DNA from: Lysobacter sp. TY2-98
GTDB lineage: Bacteria > Pseudomonadota > Gammaproteobacteria > Xanthomonadales > Xanthomonadaceae
Reading direction: 5' to 3'
NCBI RefSeq assembly: GCF_003367355.1
Contig: NZ_CP031413.1
Location: 2,808,001-2,872,000, forward strand
DNA length: 64,000 bases
Shown: piece after piece, positions 39,221 through 48,812 of the stretch
How the letters are laid out: each line of letters opens with the position of its first letter
How positions within the stretch are numbered: position 1 is the first letter of the stretch
The notes under the pieces: model-generated
Database searches by the model: none
Told to the model about the DNA's origin: nothing
The model's input: only the letters and a program-made list of their open reading frames with translations
Translations under genes and position numbers: made by a program

Positions 39221-39772
39221 ATGTCCATGGCCCACCACGACACCGCCGCGCGCCGCTGGTTCGGGCGGGCGTATGCCGAGCTGCACGAGGGCGAGCAGCG
39301 CGTGATTCAGCGCGCGGTGGAGCGACGCCTGCTCAGCACCGACACGAATGCCGCGTTCGCCGGCAAGCTCACCTTTGGTGAACGGCTCGCCGACCGCGTC
39401 GCGCAGTTCGGCGGCTCGTGGACCTTCATCATCCTGTTCGCGCTGGTGCTCGTGGCGTGGGTGCTGGTCAACGCCCGCCTGCTCGCGAATCCGTTCGACC
39501 CCTACCCTTTCATCTTCCTCAACCTGATGCTGTCGATGCTCGCCGCGGTGCAGGCGCCGATCATCATGATGAGCCAGAACCGGCAGGCGTCGAAGGATCG
39601 CCTCGATGCCGCGCACGACTACGAGGTCAACCTCAAGGCGGAAATGGAGATCATGGCGCTGCACGAGAAGCTCGACGCCATGCGCGATGCGCAGCTCGCC
39701 GATCTGCTGCGGCGTCAGGAAGAACAGCTGACGATGATCCGCACGATCGTCGAGCGGCTCGACGCGCGCTGA
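39221..39772 (+). CDS. DUF1003-family inner-membrane protein
   Basis: A 183-residue protein with two transmembrane helices (about 65-83, WTFIILFALVLVAWVLVN, and about 93-118, YPFIFLNLMLSMLAAVQAPII) and the DUF1003 hallmark APIIMMSQNRQASKDR immediately after. The C-terminal region (about 130-183) is a helical coiled coil (EMEIMALHEKLDAMRDAQLADLL). The start at 39221 has a GGAG site. The family is widespread and uncharacterised. Convergent with the porin gene 10 bp away. Confidence 0.88.
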   Translation: MSMAHHDTAARRWFGRAYAELHEGEQRVIQRAVERRLLSTDTNAAFAGKLTFGERLADRVAQFGGSWTFIILFALVLVAWVLVNARLLANPFDPYPFIFLNLMLSMLAAVQAPIIMMSQNRQASKDRLDAAHDYEVNLKAEMEIMALHEKLDAMRDAQLADLLRRQEEQLTMIRTIVERLDAR

Positions 39773-39781
39773 AGCGAACGC

Positions 39782-41029
39782 TCAGAACAACAGGCGCACG
39801 TTCGCCTGCACCTGCAGTTCGCCCTGGCGCGGGTCGACGCCGTCGCGGCGGCGCTGGTTGCGGGTGCTATCGATCTGCAGCACTTCACCGGTCACGCGCC
39901 AGCGATCGTCCGGTCGCCAGTTGAGTGCGAGCGTGAACGCGTGGCCGTGCTCGTCCATCGCGAACATGCCGCCACCGGGCGTCTGCTTCGCCTGGAACAG
40001 ATCGATGCGCGCGGCAGGCCGCCATGCGCCAACGTCGTACGCGGCAAGCAGATAACCGGCGGCGAAGCGCGTATCGACCTGCAGGTCCGGCACCGGCTCG
40101 ATGATGGTGCTGCCGCGCATGGCCTGCGCGATCACCAGCGTGTCGCCAAAGCGATGCTGCCCGCCGACGCTGGTGAAGCGGGTGCGCCAGCCGTACAGCT
40201 CACGCCCGGCGTAGTCGACCTCGCGCGCCGGGTCGGTGCGGTTGTCGTAGACGATCGCGGTGAGGCGATCCTGCGCGGGTGTCTGCCAGTCGATCGCTGC
40301 ATAACCGCCGATGCGGTGATCGATCTCGAGATAGGGCCGGAAGCGCACCGGGACGGTGCCGCCGAACAACGCCACCACGGAATCCGGCTCGCGCAGGCTG
40401 CCGTCGAGGCCCGACACGATGTCGTGCATCGCCCAGCCACGCGTCGCCAGCAGCTCGCCGGCCGGATCGTTCTTCTGGAACAGCGCGAGGCTCGCGCTCA
40501 ACGTACCGCGTACACCGCGGTGTTCGACGCGGCCTTCCACGCCGAGCGTGCGCAGCTCTTCGCCCACCCAGGTGTTCAGCGCGGACGGCGTGATCGTGTA
40601 TGGACTGGTCCAGCCGATCGCATCGTTCTCCAGTGAGATCGGTGGGAAGAACATGCCGGCCTTAACCGAGCCGCGCCACGCACTCGTCGAGACCGGGCGC
40701 CAGCGCACCCAGGCATCGAGGACATCGAGCGGCTTGCGCGACTCCGGTGCGTAACGCACCTCGGCGGAAGCGAGCAGTGCGGGCGTGATCTGCCAGTCGG
40801 CGAGCAGCGCGCCGTGCACGTCGAAGTGCCCGTCGCCCGCGCCAAGACGTCCCTTGCCGAGGCCGCCGTCGAATCCGCTCGCGCTGTCGGCCGTCGTCGT
40901 GCCGACGCGTCCATCGATCGCGCCCTGGACATGGAACGACTGCGCAGCAACAGGCGTGCACGTGATGCACAGCGTCGCGGCGACCGACAGCGCGCGGGGA
41001 CGAAGGCGACGGAGTGCGCGCAACGTCAC
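39782..41029 (-). CDS. outer-membrane porin-like beta-barrel protein
   Basis: A 415-residue protein with signal peptide (about 1-29, ending TPVAAQ) and a barrel built of alternating strands with aromatic girdles (for example GFDGGLGKGRLGAGDGHFDVH, LLADWQITPALLASAEVRYAP quoted in part), ending in NVRLLF with the C-terminal Phe recognised by BamA. It resembles the OprO/OprP or phosphate-selective porin-like class loosely. The start is GTG (41029), overlapping the upstream EAL gene's stop, so it is the third coupled gene of an operon with a cupredoxin-like protein and a c-di-GMP phosphodiesterase. Confidence 0.78.
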   Translation of the reverse strand: MTLRALRRLRPRALSVAATLCITCTPVAAQSFHVQGAIDGRVGTTTADSASGFDGGLGKGRLGAGDGHFDVHGALLADWQITPALLASAEVRYAPESRKPLDVLDAWVRWRPVSTSAWRGSVKAGMFFPPISLENDAIGWTSPYTITPSALNTWVGEELRTLGVEGRVEHRGVRGTLSASLALFQKNDPAGELLATRGWAMHDIVSGLDGSLREPDSVVALFGGTVPVRFRPYLEIDHRIGGYAAIDWQTPAQDRLTAIVYDNRTDPAREVDYAGRELYGWRTRFTSVGGQHRFGDTLVIAQAMRGSTIIEPVPDLQVDTRFAAGYLLAAYDVGAWRPAARIDLFQAKQTPGGGMFAMDEHGHAFTLALNWRPDDRWRVTGEVLQIDSTRNQRRRDGVDPRQGELQVQANVRLLF

Positions 41030-43350
41030 GACGACACCTCGCGCGCGGCGACGAACGCATCGAACGCCGACACCGCCATCGGTCGCGCGATCAGGAAGCC
41101 CTGCGCGTGGTCGCAGCCGATGCCGGCGAGATAGTCGAGCGCGGCCGGATCCTCCACGCCCTCGGCGGTGACGTGATAGCCGAGCGCGTGGGCGAGCTCG
41201 ACGATCGACTTCACGATCATGCGGTCCTCGCGCGAGTGCGCCAGTGGCGCGACGAACGCGCGGTCGATCTTGAGCTCGCGCACGGGCAGGCGGCGCAGGT
41301 AGGCGAACGAGGACTGGCCGACGCCGAAGTCGTCGATCGACAACGCGATGCCCTGGTCGGCGAGGCGGTGCAGCACCGGCAACGCGGCTTCGGGATCGCG
41401 CATCAGCGCGCTCTCGGTGATTTCGAGGACGACGCGATCGGCGGCAAGGTGGTGCGTGGCCAGCAACGTCGCGATGCGACGCGGCAATTCAGCATCCTCG
41501 AGGTCGCGCGCCGACACATTGAGCGCGACGCGCACCGCACGCCCCGCGCTCTGCCAGCGGCTGGCCTGCGCGATGCCCGCATCGAGCACCCAGCGCGTCA
41601 GGCGGCGGATGTTGCCGGTTTCCTCGGCGAGGCCGACGAAGACATCCGGTGCCAGCGGCCCGCGCTCGGGATGCGACCAGCGCACCAGGCCCTCGGCGCC
41701 ATCGATGCGTCCACTGGCGAGATGCAGCTTGGGCTGGAAATGCAGCGCGAGCGCGTCACCACCGAGCGCGCGTTGCAGGTCGCCCATCAGCGAAAGACGT
41801 TCGGGACGATGCGGATCCGTCGCGGCGTCGTAGATCGCGACCGGCTCGTCGGCGCCGAGTGCGGCGATCAGCGCGACATCGGCGCGACGCAGCAGCGTCG
41901 CCGCATCGCGCCCGTGCAGCGGCGACAGCGCGATGCCCACGGCCGGCGCGAGGTCGAGCCGCAACTCCGCTTCGCGATACGGGTCGGACAGCACGTCGAT
42001 CAGGCGAAGCGCGCAGTTGTGTGCGTCGCGTGGCGAGGTGTTGGGGAGAAACACCGCGAACTGACTGTCGGTGACACGCGCGATGAGCGCGGCACCCGCG
42101 GGACCGCTCAAGCGCTGCCCGACTTCGTGCATCAGGCGATCGCCGACGCCATGACCGAGCGTCTTCACGATCGCCGGTGCACGTTCGAGGCCGACCATCA
42201 GCAGTGCCGCGTCGCCGTCGACGTCGTCGAGCGCGCGTTGGATCGAGGCTTCCGCCGCGCTGCGGTTCGCCAGGCCGGTGACCGGGTCGTGCGTCGCCTG
42301 GTGGACGATGTGCGCTTCGCGTTCGCGGATCGCCTGCGTCATCGAATCGAACGCGGCGGCGAGCGCACCGATCTCGTCGTCGCGTGCGGGTGCATCGACG
42401 GGCGCGTAGTCGCCGGCTTCGATGCGGCGTGCCGAGGCGGCAAGACGCTCGACCGGGCGCGACACGCCCCGCGCGATCAGCCATGCACCGATCAGGCCGA
42501 CGACGAGGCCGAAGCCGAGCAGGCCGGCCCAGGCGATCGCGACCGCGCGGTACGGCTGCAGCGCGGCGTCGACCGAATAGCCGAGCACGGCCGCCACCGC
42601 CGGGCTGCTGCGCGAATGATCGAGCGGCACCGCCTGCACCACGTATTCGCGGCCATCGAGCGTGGCGAGTTCGGGCGAACGGGGCAGCGTGTCGCCACGA
42701 GCGGCGATCGCCGGTGTCAGCGCGCTGTTGCCGGTGCCGCGCGCGATCGCATGCCAGCGTCCACCTTCGCGCGCGGCGAGTTCGACTTCCTTGGGCAGCG
42801 CCGACTGCGCCTGCAGCTTCGCGAGCAGCGCGTCGTCGACCGGGATGGCGGCTGCGATGTAGCCGACCAGATCCGGCGCGAACACCGGCACGACCACCAT
42901 CCAGTTCGCACGTCCGTTCGCCGCGACCACCGCCGCCGCCGGCTGCTGCGGCGCGCGCGCGACGAGGTCGGCATACGGGAACGCGGCACCTTCTGCGAAG
43001 CGCCCCGCGGTGTCGGCTTCGACGCGGCCGTCGAGGCCGACCAGCAGCATCTGCGTCGCACCGACGCGGCGTCCGTGATTGCGCAGTGCCGACAGCACCG
43101 TGTCGCGATCGCGTTGTGCGATCGCCGATCGCAGCGCGAAGTCGAGCGACAGCACCTGCACGCTGGACGCGACGCGCGCGGACAGATCGTCGAGCTGGCG
43201 TGCGAATGCGCCCGAGGCGACGTCGAGCTGGCGGCGGCCTTCGTCGATCAACGCACGCCGCGTCACGCCGTAGACGAGCCCGGCCGTGAGCGCCTGCACC
43301 ACGATCAGGATCGCGACGAGGAACAGCGCCAGGCGCGAGCGGAACGTCAT
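41026..43350 (-). CDS. membrane c-di-GMP phosphodiesterase: sensor-HAMP-degenerate GGDEF-EAL
   Basis: A 774-residue protein: helix 1 (about 7-28), a periplasmic sensor domain (about 30-270, double-Cache-like), helix 2 (about 278-300), HAMP (about 300-352), GGDEF-like (about 355-515) and EAL (about 525-765). The GGDEF signature is replaced by TDSQF, so no cyclase activity is expected. The EAL domain keeps the catalytic residues: the signature reads EGLVRW (E-G-L instead of E-A-L), with NVSARDL, EITESAL, IDDFGVGQSS, LKIDRAF, AEGVED and HAQGFL. It is therefore probably an active phosphodiesterase gated by a periplasmic signal. It lies between a cupredoxin-like gene and a porin gene in one operon. 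Confidence 0.9.
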   Translation of the reverse strand: MTFRSRLALFLVAILIVVQALTAGLVYGVTRRALIDEGRRQLDVASGAFARQLDDLSARVASSVQVLSLDFALRSAIAQRDRDTVLSALRNHGRRVGATQMLLVGLDGRVEADTAGRFAEGAAFPYADLVARAPQQPAAAVVAANGRANWMVVVPVFAPDLVGYIAAAIPVDDALLAKLQAQSALPKEVELAAREGGRWHAIARGTGNSALTPAIAARGDTLPRSPELATLDGREYVVQAVPLDHSRSSPAVAAVLGYSVDAALQPYRAVAIAWAGLLGFGLVVGLIGAWLIARGVSRPVERLAASARRIEAGDYAPVDAPARDDEIGALAAAFDSMTQAIREREAHIVHQATHDPVTGLANRSAAEASIQRALDDVDGDAALLMVGLERAPAIVKTLGHGVGDRLMHEVGQRLSGPAGAALIARVTDSQFAVFLPNTSPRDAHNCALRLIDVLSDPYREAELRLDLAPAVGIALSPLHGRDAATLLRRADVALIAALGADEPVAIYDAATDPHRPERLSLMGDLQRALGGDALALHFQPKLHLASGRIDGAEGLVRWSHPERGPLAPDVFVGLAEETGNIRRLTRWVLDAGIAQASRWQSAGRAVRVALNVSARDLEDAELPRRIATLLATHHLAADRVVLEITESALMRDPEAALPVLHRLADQGIALSIDDFGVGQSSFAYLRRLPVRELKIDRAFVAPLAHSREDRMIVKSIVELAHALGYHVTAEGVEDPAALDYLAGIGCDHAQGFLIARPMAVSAFDAFVAAREVSS

Positions 43351-43354
43351 CGCA

Positions 43355-44005
43355 TCAGTACCGGGTGCGCTCGCGGTCGAACTGGAAGCGCAGGTCCGGC
43401 AGCAGCGTCAGTGCGAACGGCACGCGACGGCGATCGTCGGCCGCGAGTACCACGCCGTTCTGCACGAGGTCCGGCTTCGCGGGCGGCAGGCGCGGGTGCC
43501 AGACGCGGATGTCATAGGCACCCGCGGGAAGATCGTTGAACACGACGTGGCCGCCTGCGTCGGCATGCGCGCTCCACGGGGCGTCGGTGACGTAGAGGTA
43601 GGCGATCATGCCGTCGTGGATGTTGCAGCCGATCGCGACGACCCCCGTGCGCGGCAGTTTCATCGCCGGCGCGCTGTCGTGCGGCGCGATCACGTATTCG
43701 AACTGCTTCACCGGCGAGAACGAATAAACATGATGGCGCGTGGTGTCGCTGTTGCGGAACACCACCGCATCGCCCGGGTGCGCAAGCTCCACGTAGGGCT
43801 GGAACATCAGATCCTTCTGATCGATCGAATGCGTCGTCGCCGCGCCGGCTTTCGCACCGCTGCCGTCGCGACGCAGCAGCGTCACGACCGCATCGGGCAC
43901 GGGTTTGCCCTGGCGATCGGTGATATCGACCGTGAGCTGGGCCGCCGCGGCGTGGCCGCCGGCGAGCATCGCCCCAAGCACGATCAGTGCTGCCCCTGCC
44001 CGCAT
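43355..44005 (-). CDS. periplasmic cupredoxin-like protein ('methylamine utilization' family name)
   Basis: A 216-residue protein with a signal peptide (about 1-22). It has a carboxypeptidase-regulatory-like N-part (VDITDRQGKPVPDAVVTLLR) and a cupredoxin core. Possible type I copper ligands are H in DTTRHHVYSF, C and H in IGCNIHDGM and the Met in the same stretch, i.e. H...C-x2-H-x2-M spacing. The database name 'methylamine utilization protein' is historical; no mau genes are here. It is the first gene of the operon with the EAL protein (4 bp apart) and the porin, so copper binding or redox sensing could feed the c-di-GMP switch (inference). Confidence 0.82.
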   Translation of the reverse strand: MRAGAALIVLGAMLAGGHAAAAQLTVDITDRQGKPVPDAVVTLLRRDGSGAKAGAATTHSIDQKDLMFQPYVELAHPGDAVVFRNSDTTRHHVYSFSPVKQFEYVIAPHDSAPAMKLPRTGVVAIGCNIHDGMIAYLYVTDAPWSAHADAGGHVVFNDLPAGAYDIRVWHPRLPPAKPDLVQNGVVLAADDRRRVPFALTLLPDLRFQFDRERTRY

Positions 44006-44398
44006 GCCGTCCCCTCGAATTGCCGCCGGACTGCAGTCCGAACCCAGCCTACACCGGCCGCGGTGCGCGGCAACGGTACTCCATCAGACGTTGTCGACCG
44101 GCGGCGCGGAAGCTTGAGCGGGGAACGATGTGCACTTCAGTCCGCGAGCGGGGCGTCGTTGCACGCGGGCGCGTCGTCGCGACCCGTGTTTTGATGGGCG
44201 AGCGGTCGACGTCCAAGCGCGTGCACGCACACGCTCGCGGTACCCGTCGCGCAGGCGGACGATGCCGCCGCGCTCGCTGGTATCGCGCGTGCGTCGCGTT
44301 GCGCAGGCTTCGGGCAAACGACGGATTGCACGCGGCACGAGCCGATGCCATGCGCGAGCGATGCACGCGTCGACCGCACCTCGCACCGACGAGGTCGC
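44006..44398. other. intergenic region, no gene recognised
   Basis: This 393-bp stretch lies between the start of the cupredoxin-like operon and the end of the truncated haemoglobin gene, both on the minus strand. Open frames exist on both strands, but their translations are Arg/Ala/Ser-rich and frame-overlapping, as expected of high-GC non-coding DNA. The promoter of the cupredoxin-EAL-porin operon should lie in 44006-44110. Confidence 0.5.
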
Positions 44399-44803
44399 TC
44401 AGGGCGCACCGCCTACGATGGGCAGCCCGAGCGGACGCCGCGTGCCATCGATGCCGAGCCCGTACATCAGCGAACGCGCGATGCGCTCCGCATGCTCGAC
44501 GAAGCGCTCGGCCTGGCCCGGCGTCAGTTCCGCGCGCGCGGTGGCGGCCCATAACGCCAGCCAGTCTGCGAAGTGCGCGGCCGCGATCGGATGCGGCCGA
44601 TGCACGGCCATCGGCCGCCCCCGATAACGCCCGGTCTTGAGCTCGATCGACGACCAGAAGTCCACCAGCGTCGCCTTGTGCGCCGGCCAGTCATCGACCG
44701 CGCGCGCGAACACCGGCCCCAGCGTCGGATGCGCCTGCACGCGGTCGTAGAAGCGGTCGACGAGCCGGGCGATGTCGGCTTCGGTGAGGGGCGTGTCGGT
44801 CAT
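44399..44803 (-). CDS. group III truncated haemoglobin
   Basis: A 134-residue 2/2 globin. The family pattern is visible: LVDRFYDRVQAHPTLGPVF (helix B with Tyr, CD Phe), the PLD-like DDWPAHKATLVDFWSS of helix E, and the proximal-His helix F in HPIAAAHFADWLALW. The start at 44803 (MTDTPLTEADIARLVDRFY) is the usual N-terminus; the longer frame upstream is not. These haem proteins bind O2 or NO and are linked to nitrosative stress or microaerobic growth; the exact role is open. It stands alone. Confidence 0.92.
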   Translation of the reverse strand: MTDTPLTEADIARLVDRFYDRVQAHPTLGPVFARAVDDWPAHKATLVDFWSSIELKTGRYRGRPMAVHRPHPIAAAHFADWLALWAATARAELTPGQAERFVEHAERIARSLMYGLGIDGTRRPLGLPIVGGAP

Positions 44804-45122
44804 GCGCCCAGTGTTGCGCGCGGGGGCTGCATCGCGCCTTGACGGTGGGTCAAGTGGAGCGCGAGGCGCACACGGCATCGCGATGGGCGTCGGGGAACAG
44901 ACGGACGACTTCTATCCGCGGGCAACAAGACCATCCGCAAGCGGGCTGCGATCGAAACCTTCAAGTTAAAGGCGTTGCGACGTCCGATGGCCTCGGGAGT
45001 CGCACATCCTCTCTACGGAGTTCGACGGGGCATGCATCGCATTCAGCAACCCTCGGGACGGGGCTGATATAGTCTTGTGACGTCGGACACACCCGAAGTG
45101 TGCCGGCATAGGGGGAATGTTA
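44804..45122. other. intergenic region upstream of the type I secretion operon
   Basis: This 319-bp divergent region separates the haemoglobin gene (-) from the secretion ATPase gene (+). No coding ORF is supported; one of 77 codons at 44839 has shadow-like composition. It contains the promoter listed below and, in the leader, an inverted repeat ACACACCCGAAGTGTG around 45086-45102 that could be a hairpin or an operator. Confidence 0.5.
45065..45073 (+). promoter_or_regulatory. candidate extended -10 promoter of the secretion operon
   Basis: The sequence TGATATAGT is a match to an extended -10 element (TG-n-TATAAT with one mismatch). It stands out in very GC-rich DNA about 50 bp before the ATPase start. 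No convincing -35 is seen at 17-bp spacing, which extended -10 promoters can lack. Predicted start of transcription near 45080. Confidence 0.4.
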
Positions 45123-47279
45123 ATGATTACGGACGCGGGATCGCTGGCGGCGATCCGGCCGGAGGCTGTGCAGCCTCCTCAGGATTTGGCGCTGGTCGGC
45201 CTCGTTACGCTCGCCCAGTTCCACGGCATCGCGGCGGACGCCGCACAACTGTCGCATCAGTTTGGCCGGTGCGATGGAGACGACGGCGGGGTAGCGCTGC
45301 TGCTTGTCGCGAAGTCGCTTGGACTGAAAGCAAAGCTGATCCGCCAGCCTGCGCATCGCTTGGCGATGGCCGCGTTGCCCGCCCTCGCGTGGGATGTCGA
45401 CGGCAGCCCCTTTGTCGTCGCGCGCGTCGCTGAGGACGGGGTTCTGATCCATGACCTCGCGGAACGACGCCCGCGGCAGCTGTCGCGCAGCGACTTCGAG
45501 GACCGCTATGGCGGCCGCCTGCTGCAGCTCGCTTCCCGCGCGTCAGTGCTCGGCGATCTGGCGAAGTTCGACTTCACCTGGTTCATTCCGGCCGTCGTGA
45601 AATACCGCAAGTTGCTGATCGAAGTGCTGGTGGCCTCGCTCTTCATCCAGCTGCTCGCCTTAGTGACACCGCTGTTCTACCAGGTCGTCATGGACAAGGT
45701 GCTGGTGCACCAGGCGTGGACGACCCTGCACGTCATTACCTTCGGTCTGGTGTCGATCGCGATCTTTGATGTGGTGCTGACCGGCCTGCGCACCTTCATC
45801 TTTTCGCACACCACCAGCAAGATCGATGTCGAGCTCGGCGCGCGGTTATTTCGACACGTGCTGTCATTGCCCCTCAGCTATTTCGAGTCACGGCGCGTGG
45901 GCGACACGATCGCTCGCGTGCGCGAGCTGGAGAACATCCGCAGCTTCCTGACCGGACAAGCGCTGACGTCGGTCCTCGACCTGGTCTTCACCGTCGTCTT
46001 CCTCGCGGTGATGTTCAGCTACAGCGTATGGCTGACGTTGATCGTGTTGCTCTCGCTGCCGATCTACGCCGCGATTTCGGCGGGTATCACGCCGGTGCTT
46101 CGCAAGCGGCTGGATGAGAAATTCAAGCGCAACGCGGACAACCAGTCCTTTCTCGTCGAAACCGTCAGCGGAATCGGCACCGTCAAAGCGATGGCGGTGG
46201 ACCCGCGCGTGACGCGCACGTGGGACAACCAGCTTGCGGGTTACGTCGCGGCGAGCTTTCGGGTGACCCGACTCGCCATGCTTGGGCAGCAGGGGATCCA
46301 GCTCGTACAGAAGCTGGTGAGCATCGCGCTGTTGTTCTTCGGCGCGCAGCTTGTCATTTCCGGCAAGCTCTCGCTTGGCCAGCTCATCGCGTTCAACATG
46401 CTATCGGCGCAGGTCGCCATGCCGATCCTGCGGCTCGCGCAACTCTGGCAAGACTTCCAGCAGGTCGGAATCTCCGTCCAGCGGCTGGGTGACATCCTCA
46501 ATACGCGCACGGAGTTGCCCGGTAGTCGCCTCGCGCTTCCGCCGATCCAAGGTCGCATCACGTTCGAGAGCGTGGCGTTCCGCTACCGCCCGGATGGCAA
46601 GCAGATCCTCGACGGCGTCGATCTGGATATCAAGGCGGGCGAAATCATCGGCATCGTCGGGCGCTCGGGCTCGGGGAAGAGCACGCTGACCAAGCTCGTG
46701 CAGCGGCTCTACACCCCGGAGCGCGGCCGCGTTCTGGTCGATGGCCAAGATCTCTCGCTTGCCGACCCGGCGTGGCTGCGGCGCCAGCTGGGTGTCGTGC
46801 TGCAGGAAAACTTCCTGTTCAACCGTAGCGTGCGCGAAAACATCGCCATGGCCGACCCGGGCATGCCGCTCGAGCGTGTCATCGCCGCCGCGCAGCTCGC
46901 CGGCGCACACGACTTCATCGTCGAGCTGCCCGAAGGCTATGACACGGTGGTCGGCGAACACGGCACCGGCCTGTCGGGCGGACAGAGGCAGCGCATCGCC
47001 ATTGCACGGGCGCTGATCACCAATCCCCGCATCCTCATTCTCGACGAAGCCACGAGCGCGCTCGACTACGAGTCAGAGCACGCGGTAATGAGCAACATGC
47101 GTGACATCTGCAAGGGACGCACGGTGCTGATCATTGCCCACCGGCTTTCGACGGTGCGCGGAGCCAACCGCATCGTGGTGTTCGAGAAGGGCCAGATCAT
47201 CGAGAGCGGAAGCCACGCAGAGCTCGTCGATCGGCCGGGCGGCGCGTACGCAAACCTGTATCGCCTCCAGCAGGGATAA
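45123..47279 (+). CDS. type I secretion ABC transporter, HlyB type
   Basis: A 718-residue exporter with fused domains: a C39-peptidase-like domain (about 1-130), six-helix membrane domain (about 150-435) and nucleotide-binding domain (about 475-718). The N-terminal domain lacks the catalytic Cys (the region reads [14 protein letters not shown]), so it is a non-cleaving C39-like domain as in HlyB, used to bind RTX substrates. ATPase motifs are intact: [29 protein letters not shown] and IAHRLST. The ATG at 45123 is preferred over 45117 because the GGGGG ribosome site abuts the latter. It is followed by its membrane fusion gene, then the giant RTX substrate; no TolC gene is nearby. Confidence 0.93.
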   Translation: MITDAGSLAAIRPEAVQPPQDLALVGLVTLAQFHGIAADAAQLSHQFGRCDGDDGGVALLLVAKSLGLKAKLIRQPAHRLAMAALPALAWDVDGSPFVVARVAEDGVLIHDLAERRPRQLSRSDFEDRYGGRLLQLASRASVLGDLAKFDFTWFIPAVVKYRKLLIEVLVASLFIQLLALVTPLFYQVVMDKVLVHQAWTTLHVITFGLVSIAIFDVVLTGLRTFIFSHTTSKIDVELGARLFRHVLSLPLSYFESRRVGDTIARVRELENIRSFLTGQALTSVLDLVFTVVFLAVMFSYSVWLTLIVLLSLPIYAAISAGITPVLRKRLDEKFKRNADNQSFLVETVSGIGTVKAMAVDPRVTRTWDNQLAGYVAASFRVTRLAMLGQQGIQLVQKLVSIALLFFGAQLVISGKLSLGQLIAFNMLSAQVAMPILRLAQLWQDFQQVGISVQRLGDILNTRTELPGSRLALPPIQGRITFESVAFRYRPDGKQILDGVDLDIKAGEIIGIVGRSGSGKSTLTKLVQRLYTPERGRVLVDGQDLSLADPAWLRRQLGVVLQENFLFNRSVRENIAMADPGMPLERVIAAAQLAGAHDFIVELPEGYDTVVGEHGTGLSGGQRQRIAIARALITNPRILILDEATSALDYESEHAVMSNMRDICKGRTVLIIAHRLSTVRGANRIVVFEKGQIIESGSHAELVDRPGGAYANLYRLQQG

Positions 47280-47283
47280 GAAC

Positions 47284-48705
47284 ATGAAGCACCTGATCGA
47301 CGCCGGGCGCGATTTCGCGGACCGGTACGCACGCGTGTTCAAGGCGGCGTGGAGCGCTCGCGGCGAACTGGAGTCGCCATCGCGCACCGCCGACGAGCTG
47401 GCATTTCTTCCGGCACATCTCGAGCTGGTCGAGACGCCGACATCGCCGCTGCCACGATGGACGTTGCGCATCCTGATGGCGCTGATCGCAGTGGCGATCG
47501 CTTGGGCCTGCATTGGCGAGCTCGACATCGTCGCCGTCGCGCCCGGCAAGGTCGTCGTCGGTTCGCGGAGCAAGGTCATCCAATCCGCCGAAACCGCGGT
47601 GGTCACGCGCATCCATGTACAGGACGGCCAGGCTGTCAGGAAAGGCCAGTTGCTGATCGAGCTCGATCGCAGCGCGACGGGTGCCGACTACGCCAAAGCG
47701 GACGAAGCACTGATTGCAGCAAAGCTGGCGGAGTTGCGCTTGCAGGCGCTTGCCGATGCGCTGGCGAGCGGCAAGCCCCCCAGCCTCGGATCCGCTCAGG
47801 GTCTACCGGCGCTTCGCTATACGAACGAGCAGGCACTCGCGCGCAGCCAGTTCGACGCATTCAATGCGCGACGCGACAGCCTGATCGCGGCGATCAATCA
47901 GCGGCGCGCGGAACTCGCCACGGCGCAAGGGCTCGTCGAACCGCTTGCCGAAACCGCGCGCATCGCGGAAACGCGTTCCGCCGACTACGCGAAACTCGTC
48001 GAAGACAAGTACGTCACTCGCCACGACTACCTCGCCCGCGAGCAGGAACGCATTGCGGCCGAGCGCGACCTGGCCGCGCAAAAGAGTCGGCTCGCCGAGA
48101 TCCGCTCAACGTTGAGCGAAGCGCAGGAACAGCTGCGCGTGCTGATCACGGACACGCGTCAGCACACGCTGGATCAGCTTCGCGTAGCACGCGAACAGGT
48201 CGGCCAGTTCGAGCCCGAACTCGCGAAGGCCGACAGTCGCAACCGATTGATGCAGCTGCGTGCGCCGACCGATGGAACCGTGCAGCAGCTTGCTATCCAC
48301 ACACAGGGCGGCGTCGTGACGCCCGCCCAGCCATTGCTGGTGCTCGTGCCGAAGTCCGATGCACTCGAAGTCGAAGCTACAGTGCTGAACAAGGACATCG
48401 GCTTCGTGCGCGCAGGCCAGCCTGTCACGGTGAAGATCGACAGCTTCCCCTATACGCGGTACGGCTATCTGCGTGGCGTTGTCGAAAGCGTCTCGCACGA
48501 CGCGGCGCAAGACGAGAAGTTGGGATTGGTATTTCCCGCGCGAATTCGTCTGCAAACGGCCACGCTCGACGTTGATGGTGCAGTTCTCCGAGTAACCCCA
48601 GGCATGAGCTTGAGCACTGAGATCAAAACCGGCAAGCAGCGCTTGGCTGCCTACTTGCTAGGGGCGCTGCGTAAGCAAACGGGCGAAGCGTTGCGTGAGC
48701 GCTGA
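47284..48705 (+). CDS. type I secretion membrane fusion protein, HlyD type
   Basis: A 473-residue adaptor with a cytoplasmic N-terminal part (1-58), one transmembrane helix (about 59-80), a lipoyl half motif (VVTRIHVQDGQAVRKGQLLIEL), a long coiled-coil hairpin (about 130-330), the second lipoyl half (VQQLAIHTQGGVVTPAQPLLVLVP) and a beta-barrel domain ending with the HlyD signature region GMSLSTEIKTGKQRL. The start is 4 bp after the ATPase stop. It bridges the inner-membrane ABC protein to TolC for export of the downstream RTX protein. Confidence 0.93.
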   Translation: MKHLIDAGRDFADRYARVFKAAWSARGELESPSRTADELAFLPAHLELVETPTSPLPRWTLRILMALIAVAIAWACIGELDIVAVAPGKVVVGSRSKVIQSAETAVVTRIHVQDGQAVRKGQLLIELDRSATGADYAKADEALIAAKLAELRLQALADALASGKPPSLGSAQGLPALRYTNEQALARSQFDAFNARRDSLIAAINQRRAELATAQGLVEPLAETARIAETRSADYAKLVEDKYVTRHDYLAREQERIAAERDLAAQKSRLAEIRSTLSEAQEQLRVLITDTRQHTLDQLRVAREQVGQFEPELAKADSRNRLMQLRAPTDGTVQQLAIHTQGGVVTPAQPLLVLVPKSDALEVEATVLNKDIGFVRAGQPVTVKIDSFPYTRYGYLRGVVESVSHDAAQDEKLGLVFPARIRLQTATLDVDGAVLRVTPGMSLSTEIKTGKQRLAAYLLGALRKQTGEALRER

Positions 48706-48812
48706 CTGGGTCGGCTCGTGCGGGGTTCTTGCCTCGAAAGAATTGATCGGCGATCGAATTCGTAACTGCCCGCGTTAGTCCCCACGCTAAGGCGCCATAG
48801 GAAATTCAAATC

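Noticed and set aside
41014-43539. 841-codon plus-strand frame opposite the EAL protein
   Set aside because: Composition dominated by Arg, His and Gln without any domain; antisense to a clear GGDEF/EAL gene.
43355-44005. Role in methylamine utilisation
   Set aside because: Only the database family name suggests it; no methylamine dehydrogenase or mau genes are present.
44006-44398. Small ORFs or an integrase remnant in this gap
   Set aside because: Several overlapping Arg-rich frames on both strands, none with a start signal or recognisable motif.
44839-45072. 77-codon ORF in the leader region of the secretion operon
   Set aside because: Runs through the predicted promoter, lacks a good ribosome site and has a composition like non-coding DNA.
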